Source of the DNA: Pyropia haitanensis
Lineage: Eukaryota; Rhodophyta; Bangiophyceae; Bangiales; Bangiaceae
Reading direction: 5' to 3'
DNA: 64,000 nt
NCBI GenBank assembly: GCA_008729055.1
Contig: SDUX01000011.1
Location: forward strand, 62,001-126,000
A program made the position numbers and the translations under genes. Of this stretch, positions 12,733-22,933 are shown one piece after another (positions within the stretch are counted from its first letter, which is position 1; the number at the start of each line of letters is the position of its first letter). The notes under the pieces are model-generated. The model did not search any database. It was not told the DNA's origin and worked only from the letters and a program-made list of their open reading frames with translations.

Positions 12733-13130
12733 GCGGGGACGTTTTTCAGTCCAGCGCCAGCGGCGTGCCGGGTGTGTCTGATGGGAGCGGGGGGGGCGCG
12801 GTGTCGGGCGGGGCGCCCAAGCGGCGGCCGCTCCTCGTCGTCGAGGGTTTCCTTGTCAGAGCGGACACCGCGGTGCCGACCCGTGCCGCAGCGCGGGACT
12901 GTAACCGCCTGTGCGGGCGAGGTCGCGTGCCAACTCGCCTTCAAGTCCCCCGCTGTTCACCCCGCCGCGCATCGGCTCGATCGCTCCGCACTTTCATCGA
13001 CTCTTTTTTTTTTTTTTTTTTTCATCCCGTGCGTTTTTCGCAGCCCAAGGGTGACCCACACCCTCCCGCCGCGGGGGAGTGGCCGCCTGGCGGCGGCGGC
13101 GCTCGCTCGCCGCCCCCCCCCGCCGCGGTC
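10516..13130. other. Low-complexity GC-rich region, no supported gene
   Basis: Long frames on both strands are Gly/Arg/Pro/Ala simple-sequence text with GGC/CCG repeats and G/C runs. A GCAC repeat lies near 10965-10980. A short phrase MDPRTFIAVRRVRQLVGW at 12154 (+) reads like real protein but is isolated. A T19 run at 13004-13022 precedes the weak candidate at 13131. The right end could be a 5' leader. Confidence 0.35.
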
Positions 13131-13841
13131 ATGGCCCCGCGCGGCGCGCCGTTGGCGCGCCGCGACGCCGCCCACGCCCCGCCGGCGGGCCACGCCGCCG
13201 CCGCGCCGCGGCCGGTGGCGGTGGCGGCGGTGGCGGCTGGCGTGCCGCCGCCGGCGGCCGGCCGCACCCACCGCCGCTCCCCGTCGCGACGCGGACGCCC
13301 GCGTCGGGGCGGCGGCCAGAGGGGGGGGGGGGGCGCCCCGCGTATCCCCCGCCCGCCGCGGTTGGGTGCCGCGGCGGCCGCCGCCGGCGGGTGCCCACTG
13401 CCGGCGGCGGCGGGCGCCCAAAGGGCGCCGCCGCCGCCGCCGCCGCCGGCGGTGGGGGTGGCCGCCCCGTCTTTCCCGCCGCGGCGACCGCCGCCTGGCG
13501 TCGCCGCCCGACGGGACGCCACCGTCGCCGTGGCCGCTGCACGGGCGTTGCCGAGACGGGTGGGGCTGCGCTGCGTGGCGGCAGCCGGGGAAGGATGCAT
13601 AGGGGGGCGGGGTGGTCCGACTGGAAAGCGGATGGGGTTTTTGGGGATGGACGGAGCGGCGGGCGCGGGGGGGCACAGCGGCTGCACCGTACATGGGCGT
13701 GGGGGACGAAAGCATGGGGGGGCAGGAGCCGCGTCACGGGGCGAAAGGAAGCAAGGACGGGTGGCGCATGGCCTCCGTGGCGGTACGTCTTTGGCAGGCG
13801 CGGCGTCCCATAGCAGCCAACCGCGACGGCGGCGGCGGTGA
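13131..13841 (+). CDS. Possible low-complexity protein (weak candidate)
   Basis: An ATG at 13131 follows a T-rich leader and opens a frame of about 236 residues starting MAPRGAPLARRDAAHAPP. The first 150 residues are Arg/Ala/Pro-rich, like a targeting region, and the rest shows no domain. Competing frames on both strands are of similar quality and long C/G runs make the frame uncertain. It may be the start of a gene continuing past 13841 through frame breaks, or no gene at all. It is kept only because of the leader-like upstream sequence. Confidence 0.15.
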   Translation: MAPRGAPLARRDAAHAPPAGHAAAAPRPVAVAAVAAGVPPPAAGRTHRRSPSRRGRPRRGGGQRGGGGAPRIPRPPRLGAAAAAAGGCPLPAAAGAQRAPPPPPPPAVGVAAPSFPPRRPPPGVAARRDATVAVAAARALPRRVGLRCVAAAGEGCIGGRGGPTGKRMGFLGMDGAAGAGGHSGCTVHGRGGRKHGGAGAASRGERKQGRVAHGLRGGTSLAGAASHSSQPRRRRR

Positions 13842-14988
13842 CGGCGGCGGCACGCCATTGCCGTTGGCGCGGCGGCGGCGGCGGCGGCGGCGGCCTGGCG
13901 GCAGAGGGGGGGGCCGCCCGCGGCCGCGCCGGTCCGTCCGCATTGCGCGGCCGGCTGGCGGACGCCGCCCCGCCGGGGGGAGGCCCCGGCAGTGGGGCGG
14001 CGTCGGCGCCCAACGGCGGCGCGACGGCGCGGCGGTCGGGTCGGCCGGGGTGCCGCGGCGGCAGCGCGCGCGACCGCTGCTGGGAGGACCGCCACGGCGA
14101 CGGTGGCGGCGGTGGTCGCGCGCCTCTGCTGGCCGCGGGTGGGGCACCCCGCCGCGTCCACGGCCCGCTTCGCACAGCCCGCCAGGGACCCGACCCGGCA
14201 CCACCGCGTGTCGCTGGGATGCCTTGGTGCTCGCCTTGCAAGATGCCTCGGTCTCGTCCGGCGCGCCCCCCTCTGCAGCGATAGCACCATCCGCCTCCCC
14301 ACCTGTTTCCGTTTATACCCGCCGCCGCACCCGCCCCGCCGCCCCGCCGCGACTGCCGCCCGCAACGCTGCCACCCGCAACGCTGCCACCCGCAACGCTG
14401 CCACCCACACCGCTGCCACCTGCTGCGCTGAGGTTACCACCGACCGCACCGACCACTCCAGCGAGTTGTCGGCAGATACCGCAGCAGCGGCCGTGCACAG
14501 CGCCCCGCTCCCGACCGATTCCTCAATCGCTCTGGTTCCCTCCACAATGACAATCCACGACCGACGCGCTCGCCGCGCCCCCCGCGCGGCGGTCGCCCCT
14601 GACGCGGCATCCAGCCGTAGGGTTGGGGGAAGCCGCCGGCCAACGGGGAATATGGCAGTGGACAAGGTTGGGAGCGGGCGCTGTGCTGCTGAACACGACC
14701 ACACCGACAGACGCACACACGTACCAAAAACAAATCAGGAACGCGCCAGGAGCGGTAGGCAACGCACGACGCACACACTTGTGGACCACGGGCCCATGCT
14801 CCGTCGCAGTTACAAAGCAGTACAAGAAAAAAAAAAAAACCAAACAAGAGAACCCCATACAAAACGGACGCCACTTCCCATCTGCCGAAACGCCAGTGGT
14901 GCCACCCCACGCCCCACCCACGCAGGACGCATCCCCACGAGAACCCCACCGCACACCCTCCGCGCCCATCGCATGCATCAAGGGCGCG
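13842..14988. other. Intergenic region with 15-bp minisatellite
   Basis: No gene is supported. GC content falls towards the right end (about 14690-14970), which is the 3' side of the minus-strand SPX gene and includes A/T-richer sequence near 14820-14840. A short tandem repeat lies at 14361-14420. Confidence 0.4.
14361..14420. repeat. 15-bp tandem repeat, three perfect units plus a degenerate one
   Basis: The unit CGCAACGCTGCCACC is repeated perfectly three times from 14361. A degenerate fourth copy (CACACCGCTGCCACC) follows. The period is a multiple of three, but no surrounding gene is convincing. Confidence 0.8.
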
Positions 14989-17118
14989 TTAGGCGAGCTC
15001 CAGCCGCTCGCGCACACGGTTCAGCACCCGCATGCTGGACGTGTCGGTCACCTCAGAGAGCGCGTCGGTAAGCGCAATCCATTCCTTGGCGCCGCCATCC
15101 CACTGGGCGGCGGTGGCCTCGGCTTCGGCCTCCGCGGCCGCCGCCGCCGACTCGGCATTATCGGCAGACGTGACGCCCGCAACGGCGTTGGTGGCCTTCA
15201 CCCCCCCGGCCGTGGCACCAACGGGGGCGGCGGCCGCGTCTGGCGGCGTCCCAGTCGCCGCCGTCAGGCGTCCCGAGAGTGCGTCTGCAACCTCCATCCG
15301 CAGCGCATCGTAGACCGTATTAGCGCGGCTGGTGCTCACAAACTCACCAATCCGAGCCACCACCCGACAGACCACCCCCGTTGCCTCGTGGACGTGCCGC
15401 ACCGCCGCCTCCTCGGGGCTCTCCCCCGACTCGGGCACCGCCCGCGGCAGCCGCGGCGGTGCAGACGCTGAGGGACGGAGGACCAGCACAAGCGGGCCCG
15501 CCGAGGCTCCATACGCCGGGCCCCCTGAACTACCATACCCCGCCGACAGGGGCGCACCCCCAGGGCCCGCGGTGGACCCCCCGTGCGCGCCCGACGCGCC
15601 GTTGCCGGAAGTGCGGAGCACCACACACAGCGACTCGCGGCGGCGGGGGGGTCTCCGCTTGGCCGTCTCGGCGGGCACGTCATTGTTGAGGGCACGCGGC
15701 GCGCGGCGGGCCGACTGGGACTTGGTGAGCGAGGCAAGGACCTCCCGATCAGCGGCGGTCTCGGAGGTCCCTTGGGGGTCCACCCACCGCTCTAGGGAAG
15801 AGGCACCGCCATGCCCCAACGACGCAGCGAGCGGTTCGGCGCCATCGTCCGTGTCAAATACACCATCGTCGTCGACATGGAGGGCAGAAGGCGACACCAG
15901 CGGGGGCAGGGTGCCCGCAACGCCGCCTGCCCCGTACGTGGCAGTCGGCACAGCCAGACGAGGGGTGGCGGGGGCGGTGCCGGCGGTGACCGACCCGGGT
16001 TCGACGGCGGCGCCGTCGGGCGCGTGCAAGACGACGGTTGCTAACAAGTGCCGCAGCGTGGACATGTCCTCTGCAACCGACGCCACAAACGGCTGGTGCG
16101 ACAGGACAGAGCGGAGGAAGGTAGATCGCAGCGACGAGCGGGTGGCCTTGTCGTGCTTCTTCAGGATCTTCTCCACAGAAGTGGCATTGACAGATGCTGC
16201 GTCGGCCAGGTCCGACACGGAATCCCGAAGCGACGCGAGCGTTGGTGCCAGCGCATGGCCGTCGGTACCAGAGGCGGTCACAGACGACAGCTCAGCAAGG
16301 CGGCGGCTAAATGTGCGCACCTGGCTGTTGTAGAAGGCGGTCAGCTTGTTCATCTGCGCGCTCAGTTCGTTGACAAACGGGGCAGACGTGTGGCGCATGT
16401 GGGCGGCCACAGCCTCAATCGCTTCGGGGGGTGTACCGGTGGGCAGACGCAGGAGGGCAACCTTTGCCTCCACTGCAAAGCGCGCACACGGATGAGGCGA
16501 AGCGACCGATCACGAGCACACCAACAAGGCAGACAACACCCGTAACCAGTTGGATCAACCACCGGAACAAGACAGCGAGGAAAAAGTGGGTACATCAGGT
16601 GGTTAGTTGCAGGTCCTAGACACCCATTCGAGCCGCGTACGCACCTCCCGACAGGCGTCGACACCTGCATGCACCCGACAAGCCGGCAACGCAGACAGAA
16701 CAAGGCCGATCCATCACAGTCACAGAAGCAGCTCCGACCCTGCCGCATCCCGAAACGGCCCGCCCCGCATGACCCCCCCTCGGCCAAGGCACCCCGCACG
16801 TCCGAACAACACGTTCCCGCCCCCTCCCTCCCCGCCCTCCCACCTGCTCCGCCACCTGAAAGAACTCCACCTCCTCGCACGCCTCACTCTCCCATCCTCC
16901 CCCTCACACGTACCGGGTGCATCATCAATGGTGCCGTCCGCCGCGACAGCCACCAAGCTCAGCAGACCCTCGTCCGACGCCCCCCCTACCACCCCCCCCG
17001 CCGCCGCCGCCGCCGCCACATCCCGCACCACCGCCTTGAGCTTCTTGTAGTTGACAAAGTAGGGCGCCCAGTCGGGCTCCGCGTCCACCCGTCGCTGCAG
17101 GACCTTGCCCCACTTCAT
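14989..17118 (-). CDS. SPX domain-Nudix domain fusion protein
   Basis: Exon 1 (17118-16914) starts MKWGKVLQRRVDAEPDW and carries the SPX N-terminal motif FVNYKKLK. A GTACGT donor and a TTTGCAG acceptor (intron 16913-16473) join it, phase 1, to exon 2 (16472-14989), giving about 562 residues. Exon 2 contains the SPX basic helix VEKILKKHDKATRSSLRS, whose lysines normally bind inositol pyrophosphates. After a disordered linker comes a Nudix domain of diphosphoinositol-polyphosphate phosphohydrolase type (PLVLVLRP, PESGESPEEAAVR, ATGVVCRVVARIGEF, KEWIALTDAL). The Nudix box is degenerate: R-E-V-x-E-E is read as R-H-V-H-E-A and the leading Gly is absent. A phosphate or inositol-pyrophosphate sensor is inferred; hydrolase activity is doubtful. 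The frame is continuous apart from the intron. Confidence 0.85.
16473..16913 (-). other. Intron of the SPX-Nudix gene
   Basis: Donor GTACGTGTGAGG at 16913 and acceptor TTTGCAG ending at 16473 give a GTG codon at the join and a continuous SPX domain. Length is 441 nt. Confidence 0.8.
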
Positions 17119-20100
17119 GGCAGCAGGGGCCGCGCCCGCGGCGCCGGGGGCAGCTGCAACGCGCGGCCACACACGCCCGCCGGGTCGTTGCCGTTGCCGC
17201 ACCGCCCGCCGTGCCGTTCCGCTCCCGTCGGCGCCGCCTCGTACGGCCGCCACTCGCCTTCCCCAAACGTCACAAGCAGCGCCACAGGAGATGCCGCCCC
17301 CAGCCAGGGACCCCTCCAGCAGATGGGGATGAGCGCAGACAACCCGTTACCCCAGCGGCGCACACGCCGTCGGTGCCCCGCTCCAGGCGGTACACTCCCA
17401 CTGACAACCCCGCAACGCCAACACAAGCACCGGCCCAGGCCGCAGCAGGCGCATGCGCGCAGCTCCAATTGCCCACGAGCGACCAGCGCACGTCGACGGC
17501 GGAAGGTGGCGGGTGGACGCGCCGGGAACACGCGTCGACACGACCCTGCTGGCCACCACGGTAGTGGGTGGGGAGCACAAGTCGGGGAGGATGGGTGCAA
17601 AGGGTGGGCCGGAAAAACGGGGACGTACCAGGGTGAAAGGAAGGCAAGCAGCAGGGGTGTGGAGGACAGTCCGTGTGTCCTGGGGGTGGTGGACGGAGCG
17701 GGAGGTGGAAGCGAACGAGGTCAACGGTGGGGGCAGCGAGGTTCGCAGGGGGGGGTACAGAAAGTGGAGGGAGGGGAGCAGGCGTGGCGGGGCGGCCGAG
17801 CGCCGTTCGGGGGGGGAAGAGGGAATGGGGGGTGCGTCGGGGGGAGCGGTATTGTCCCCCGCAACGAGTGGCTGTCCGGACAGCCGCGCACGTGGGCGTG
17901 ACGGTCACCGTGCAGTGGCGTTGGGCGTCGGACGGGCAGCAGCGCGCGCACGCCGCGGGACGGCGCGGTGGGTGGACGGCCGCATCTGATGTGGATTGGC
18001 GGCGGCGGCGCCTGCAGGCCCCTCCTGTCACGCCCGGTCACGCCCCGTCCCCCCGCCCCACAGCGGGCAGGCTCGGCGGGACGGCCCGCCTCCGTCTGGT
18101 AGGTGCAACGCATGCATCAAGCGGACGAGCATAGGATGATGCTGTCCAATCGTCACTTCTCCCGGCACAGGGGAATAAGGTGGAATCTAGGGGGGTGCGT
18201 CAAGGGTGGCGCGGGGGCGGTTTACGCGAATCGGGCGGCACCCCCACAGTGGATATTCCCAGACGCGCGAGATGCGCCGCCAGAGAGTGTCGGAGGGGGG
18301 GGGGGGGGGGGCGGGCAAGACACTGTCGGCGGCCCGCGCCGGGTTTGGAGATGTAGCCCCCTGGCGTCCCCTCCAGGCGGGACCCCCTGCGGATCCGTGG
18401 CCTCTCCCAACCGTCAAGATTGCCACATCATCCGTAGGCCTGACACGAGGGCACCTGTGGCCGTGACGGAAACCTCGTCGCGCGGGTCCTCTGGGAAGAC
18501 GCCCTCGAGAGAGACCCATTCTCCCCCGCCCCCGCCCGCCGACCGCCCCCCGCCGCCGGCGGCGGCAGCAAGGCACGCGCCGGCGCTGCGGGCGGCGCGG
18601 TTTGCCGGTGAGGGCAGCAGCAAAAGCACCCGTGCGTTGCCGGTAAAGGGCGCATTCCTTCCCTTCCACGCGGTATGGGGACGGGCGCGAGCCTGGCGGG
18701 TCCCCGAGATGCATGCCCCTCCGCCCGAATCAGTGGCAAGTGGGTTCGGAAGGAGGGGAAACGGTGGGGGAGGTGACGGCGGCATCCCACGCCAACGCGG
18801 TACGACCCCATCTCCCCCCTTTACCCGTCCAGTGCGACCGCAAGACTTCCAGCGGGGGGTTTATGGTCCCATTGCTGGTCGCAGGGCCCGTTCACGAGGT
18901 GTCCGTAGCACTAACACCTGTCCCTCTGCCAGGTTGCCAAGGTGTCGGAAGGTCAAACGCGAGGTCGGGAAGCCCCCGCCAGTCGCGTCATGGCCAATGG
19001 CCTGGCCAGCGAGCGTCCGCGCGCGAGTCCCCCCCTGAGATCCCCTCCCGCCCTCTGCTCCCCCCGGCGACCAGACTGTACGCTCTGCGGCTATGGACAG
19101 CGCGCGGGGCCGAGGGCGGCGCCGCCGCGAGTCCCGTCCTCCACGACCTGCCCCGCAATCACGCCTCCCACTCTCTCGCCGGGGAGCGGACGTCTTCGTC
19201 GTTTGCCCGTCTGGTGAGGCGTGCGTGCCTTTCCCCGTGATCTGAGCTGGCAAGGGTCCTCCATAGTTCCGGCCCACTCCCGCCACCCCGTCGTTTGTGT
19301 GCCATACGGATGGCTGCGCAGCACCTTCCATCCGCCCACGCTGGTCGACTCTGTGAGGGGTGTCGGAAACAGTAGCGGCGGTGCAGCCAGAGGTACCAGG
19401 CGCTCACTGGAACGACTGCGACGACAAGGGGAACATAACAAGGAAAACACGGGAACACAAACCCCTCTTGGCCACTGCCCGACCGCCACAGCACACCTCT
19501 GTGCGGGACCCGCCACCCGCTGCGCGCTGGCGGATGGTCAAGTCGCTGAGGTGGGATTCATAGGGAAGGTCGCAGAGGATGCGCAGGATGGCGCCCCCGC
19601 CGCCACCCATCATTCACGCCCCTCCCACCGAAAGTGGCACAGGCGCACCCCCGGGGCAGTGGACCAGCCCCTCCTCCGCGCAGGGCTGCACCGGCAGGCT
19701 GGCAACCGCCGCCGGCCGCCCCCTCCCCTTTCCCCCATTTCGTCCCTCCACTGCGCTGCGTGGTGGTGCGTGCCACCCCGGGTGCCGTGTGCTCGCCTCT
19801 GTTGTGTCATTTTGCTTTTTAGAACGGGCTGGGGTCGGGGAAGGGAGCGGATGGGGTGTTGCACCGGCAACGCCGGACAAAGTGTTAACCCAGCAACCTC
19901 ATCCTCGGGGGAGGGGAGCGGACGGCGCCCCGCCGCACGCCGCCGCCGTCGTCGACTTGCCGCCCGGCGGGGCTGCCCACCCACCCACCCACTCCACCCG
20001 GCACTGGCGCGGGCGGCCCACCCCGGGCGCCCGCCTGCCCGCACCAGTACGAGAGGGACTGGTGCGAGCACCCGCGCCGCGCCGCGCCGCGCTGCACCCC

Positions 20101-20516
20101 CCCAACCGTACCCGCCTCCCGGAGCCCGCCGTCGTGCCGCCGCGAAGGCACGTGTCCAGCCCCACAGCCTGGCAGACGATTGTTCAGCGGCGGCGGTGGC
20201 GGTGGCAGCGGCGGCAAGAGCACACGAAGGCGTCGCCGCCGGTGCAGCCTCGCCACCATATGTGGTGAACGTTGCCATGGAGGGGGGCCAGCAGGCCCCC
20301 CCGGCCGGTGCCCAAGCGGCGCGGCAGCGTGACAGCCGCTGGGTGGCCGCCGGTGACGAGGCGATGGCCGTGGGTGGCGAGCGTCGTAGGACCGCACGGG
20401 CGCACCCCGCCGCCTTCCTTGCCCTGCCCCCCTCCCCGTCACCCCAAACATAGCCACACCCACCATCCTCCCCCCCCCAGCGCCCCCTCCCCAGTGGCCC
20501 CTATACCAGCGCGCCC
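17119..20516. other. Long intergenic region, no supported gene
   Basis: About 3.4 kb separates the SPX gene start from the ACL4-like stop. Frames on both strands show no domain, targeting signal or convincing start. The left part (17119-17350) is probably SPX promoter and the right end (to 20516) the ACL4 3' region. One short perfect hairpin lies at 20041-20065. An unspliced non-coding RNA cannot be excluded. Confidence 0.35.
20041..20065. other. Perfect hairpin with sarcin-ricin-like loop
   Basis: GCACCAGT and ACTGGTGC form an 8-bp perfect stem around the 9-nt loop ACGAGAGGG. The stem end plus loop, AGTACGAGAGG, equals the core of the large-subunit rRNA sarcin-ricin loop. Flanking DNA does not resemble rRNA, so this is a structure with unknown role, possibly coincidental. 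Confidence 0.4.
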
Positions 20517-21888
20517 CTACTCAACTCCGCTGTCGCTGCCCGTGTCCATGCCCCCCTCGTCGTCATCGTCCGCGTCCGCTTCCGAGTCGTCATCCGCCCC
20601 CCCCCCCCCCACCACCTCTCCCTTTGCCAAGGACGCCTCGAGGCGGTCGACAAGGTCGCCCTCCAGGACGCCCTCCACGTCGCCCTCGGCCACCACCTGC
20701 CGGAGGCGCGCCAGCGCGGCGGCCGCGGCGGCCGCCTCGCCCAGCCGCGCGTGGGACCACGCGAGCAGGTACCACACCTCCACGTTGCGGTCCTCCTCCT
20801 CCACCACCCCGCCGAGGACGGCGAGCGCCAACCGGTGGAGGCCCACCTCTACCGCCTGCTTGCCCGCCGCGATGCGGAGCTCCAGGGTGGGCGGCTCCAC
20901 CACCGCCGCCGCCTCTGCCGCCGCCGCACCCCCCCGCCCCCCCCCACCATTCGCCGACGCCGCCGCCACCGCCTCGGTCGCCGCCCGCGCGGCGGCGACG
21001 CCCGCCACCAGCGCCCGACAGACCGCGCGCATCTCCGCCTTGGCCTCGGCGCGGCGCCCCTGCGACAGCCGCAAGTTGGCGAGCCCCACCCCCGCCTCGA
21101 CGCGAACGCCGCCGTCGGCGCCGCCGAGCGCCGAAGCCTCGGCCAGTGCCGCCTCGGCGGCCGCGTCGTGGGCGGCGGCGGCCGCCGCGCCGCCGCCGCC
21201 GGGCTCCCCTTCCGCTTCGGCCAGCGCGAGCAGCACCTCGGCCGCCGCGCAGTAGGCAGAGCACAGCTGCCGGAGCGCGTCAGCGCGGGCGGCGGCGCCA
21301 TCGGCGGCGCCGTCGGCCGCCGGTGGAGGCACCGCCGTCGGCGGCCTGGCGGCGGGCGCGGGGCCGCCGCCGCCCCCCCCCCCCGCTTCCCCTCCCCCTC
21401 CTTCCGCCGGACCCGCTAGCGGCCCGCCGTGCGGGTCCAGCCCCAGCCCCGCGCGCATATTCCGGATGCCCGCGCGGACCAGCCGGAGCGCCTCGGCGGG
21501 TTCCCCCTCGGCCAGCTGCGCCAGGTACAGGTACTTGGTCCCCCCTTCGGTGGGCGCCAGCTCGATGGACCGCCGCAGCGCCGCGGCGGCCGCGTCCGGG
21601 TCCGCCCCGCCGTCGAGCACCGCCACCGCGAGCGCCTCGTGGAGCGCCGCGTCGGTGGGGGCGGCCGCGACGGCGGCGGACAGGGCGGTGACCGCGGCGG
21701 GGTGGTCGAGGCGGGCAGACGCGGCGGACGCGGCGGCAACGAGCGCCGCCACGTCGGGGGGGGGGGGGCAGTGGGGGGGGGGGGTGGGTGGCGCTGCCGC
21801 CGCCGACGGTCGCGCCAGCCGTGGCCGCCGGCGGGGGGGGGCGACCGCGCGACCGCGCCGCCCCCTTCTTACTCTTCTTCTTTCCCAT
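20517..21888 (-). CDS. ACL4-like assembly chaperone of ribosomal protein L4 (TPR protein)
   Basis: The minus-strand product contains TPR helices in the ACL4 arrangement. These are an N-terminal pair ending in LRRSIELAPTEGGTKYLYLA, a middle pair with GVRVEAGVGLANLRLSQGR, and a C-terminal helix VEEEDRNVEVWYLLAWSHAR. An acidic tail ends DTGSDSGVE. ACL4 proteins escort nascent Rpl4 to the nucleus, and their acidic tail is typical. The ATG at 21888 gives MGKKKSKKGAARSRG, a common start for this family. This start and the TPR body are in different frames, separated by a C12 and a C13 run (coding strand, about 21756-21784); one extra base in each run restores a frame of about 457 residues. No intron fits, because no AG precedes the TPR part. 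Function is from family similarity. Confidence 0.7.
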
Positions 21889-22102
21889 CACAGAAAAGCG
21901 GACAGAGGGGGAGGAAGGCACCAGCAGGTGAAGAGCGGCAGCAGACAACCACAGGGTGGAGGCGGGCAAGGGTCGCGGCGGTGGCGGTCGGGACGGGGGA
22001 GGGCTACCGGCGACGGCGGGTCCACCCAGCCGAATTGATCCGACACGTGTGCGGCGGCGGAACAGGCCGCCCAGTTTTCGAGGGACAGGGCAACGTGGTG
22101 CC

Positions 22103-22377
22103 ATGACCAGTGCGCGGGCGGCAACGGCAACGTTGGCGGCGGCGGCGGTGGTGGCGGCGGCCGCGGCGGCACCCCCCCCCCTCGGCGGGTGGCGGACCTG
22201 ACCACCCCCGACGGGGTGGTGCGGCTGGGCGCGTTTTACGACGCCCTCACCGCCGCGCTCGCCGCCGAGGCGGCCTGGCTCGCCGCCGCCCTCCCCGTCA
22301 GCGCGGCCACACGCGGCTTGAAGCAGAGCCGAGCGGCGAGACCCACAGCGAATGCCGAGAGTGCTACATTCAACTGA
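22103..22377 (+). CDS. Small protein with signal-peptide-like start (frame break)
   Basis: An ATG at 22103 opens MTSARAATATLAAAAVVAAA, an Ala-rich signal-peptide-like stretch. It then hits a C10 run and stops at 22201. With one extra base in that run the frame continues as RRVADLTTPDGVVRLGAFYD and onwards to 22377, about 91 residues in all. The gene is divergent from the ACL4-like gene, 215 bp away. The downstream part has plausible helical composition but no recognised family. It could also be the first exon of a longer gene. Confidence 0.3.
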
Positions 22378-22933
22378 CGCAAGAGTGCAACAAACAGCCT
22401 CAGAGCATGTGGTGGTATGCGGTTGTTCAACACAAGTCAACAGACAGTCACACAGGCAGCAACTCCACTAAGAACGACGGCGTACCAGTTGCGCCGGGGG
22501 GATGGCAGCACCTACCACAACCTGGCGGGGTTCTCGACAATATGGTTTAACAAATAGTTCCTCGTCTGAACGCGCAGGTCTTTGCCACAAGATGCGCGTC
22601 CAGACGAGGAGACCAGGCCAGACGAACGTACACATCAGCTCCCCACAGGAGCCCCCCCTGGTCATGACGGTGCAGACCGAGAGTCGACAAAGCCTCAGCC
22701 GACCACCTTGTACAATGGTTCAGAGACCCTAGGAGGACGGCCCACGGGACAGGGGGACCAGAGAGAGACAGTAGGCAAGCCGTATTTCCTACTACCCCAG
22801 TTGCTATCGCCGCACTCGTGTGTACATACACTTCCCGCTCCGGGAGCTCCCTCGCGCAGCCCGGTCGCATTCATTCTCCCACGCACGTGCCCCCACCTCG
22901 GCAACCCTCCCCCCCCCGCCGTACTCACTCGCC
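22378..22933. other. Less GC-rich intergenic region
   Basis: Composition drops clearly compared with both sides. No gene is seen. It lies 3' of both neighbours and probably carries their 3' ends. Confidence 0.4.

Noticed and set aside
11291..13130. Apparent Gly/Ala/Arg-rich proteins on the plus strand
   Set aside because: They are overlapping frames of GGC/CCG repeats, equally open in several frames, with no conserved block.
20041..20065. A ribosomal RNA gene near the sarcin-ricin-like hairpin
   Set aside because: Surrounding sequence shows no further rRNA similarity or length.
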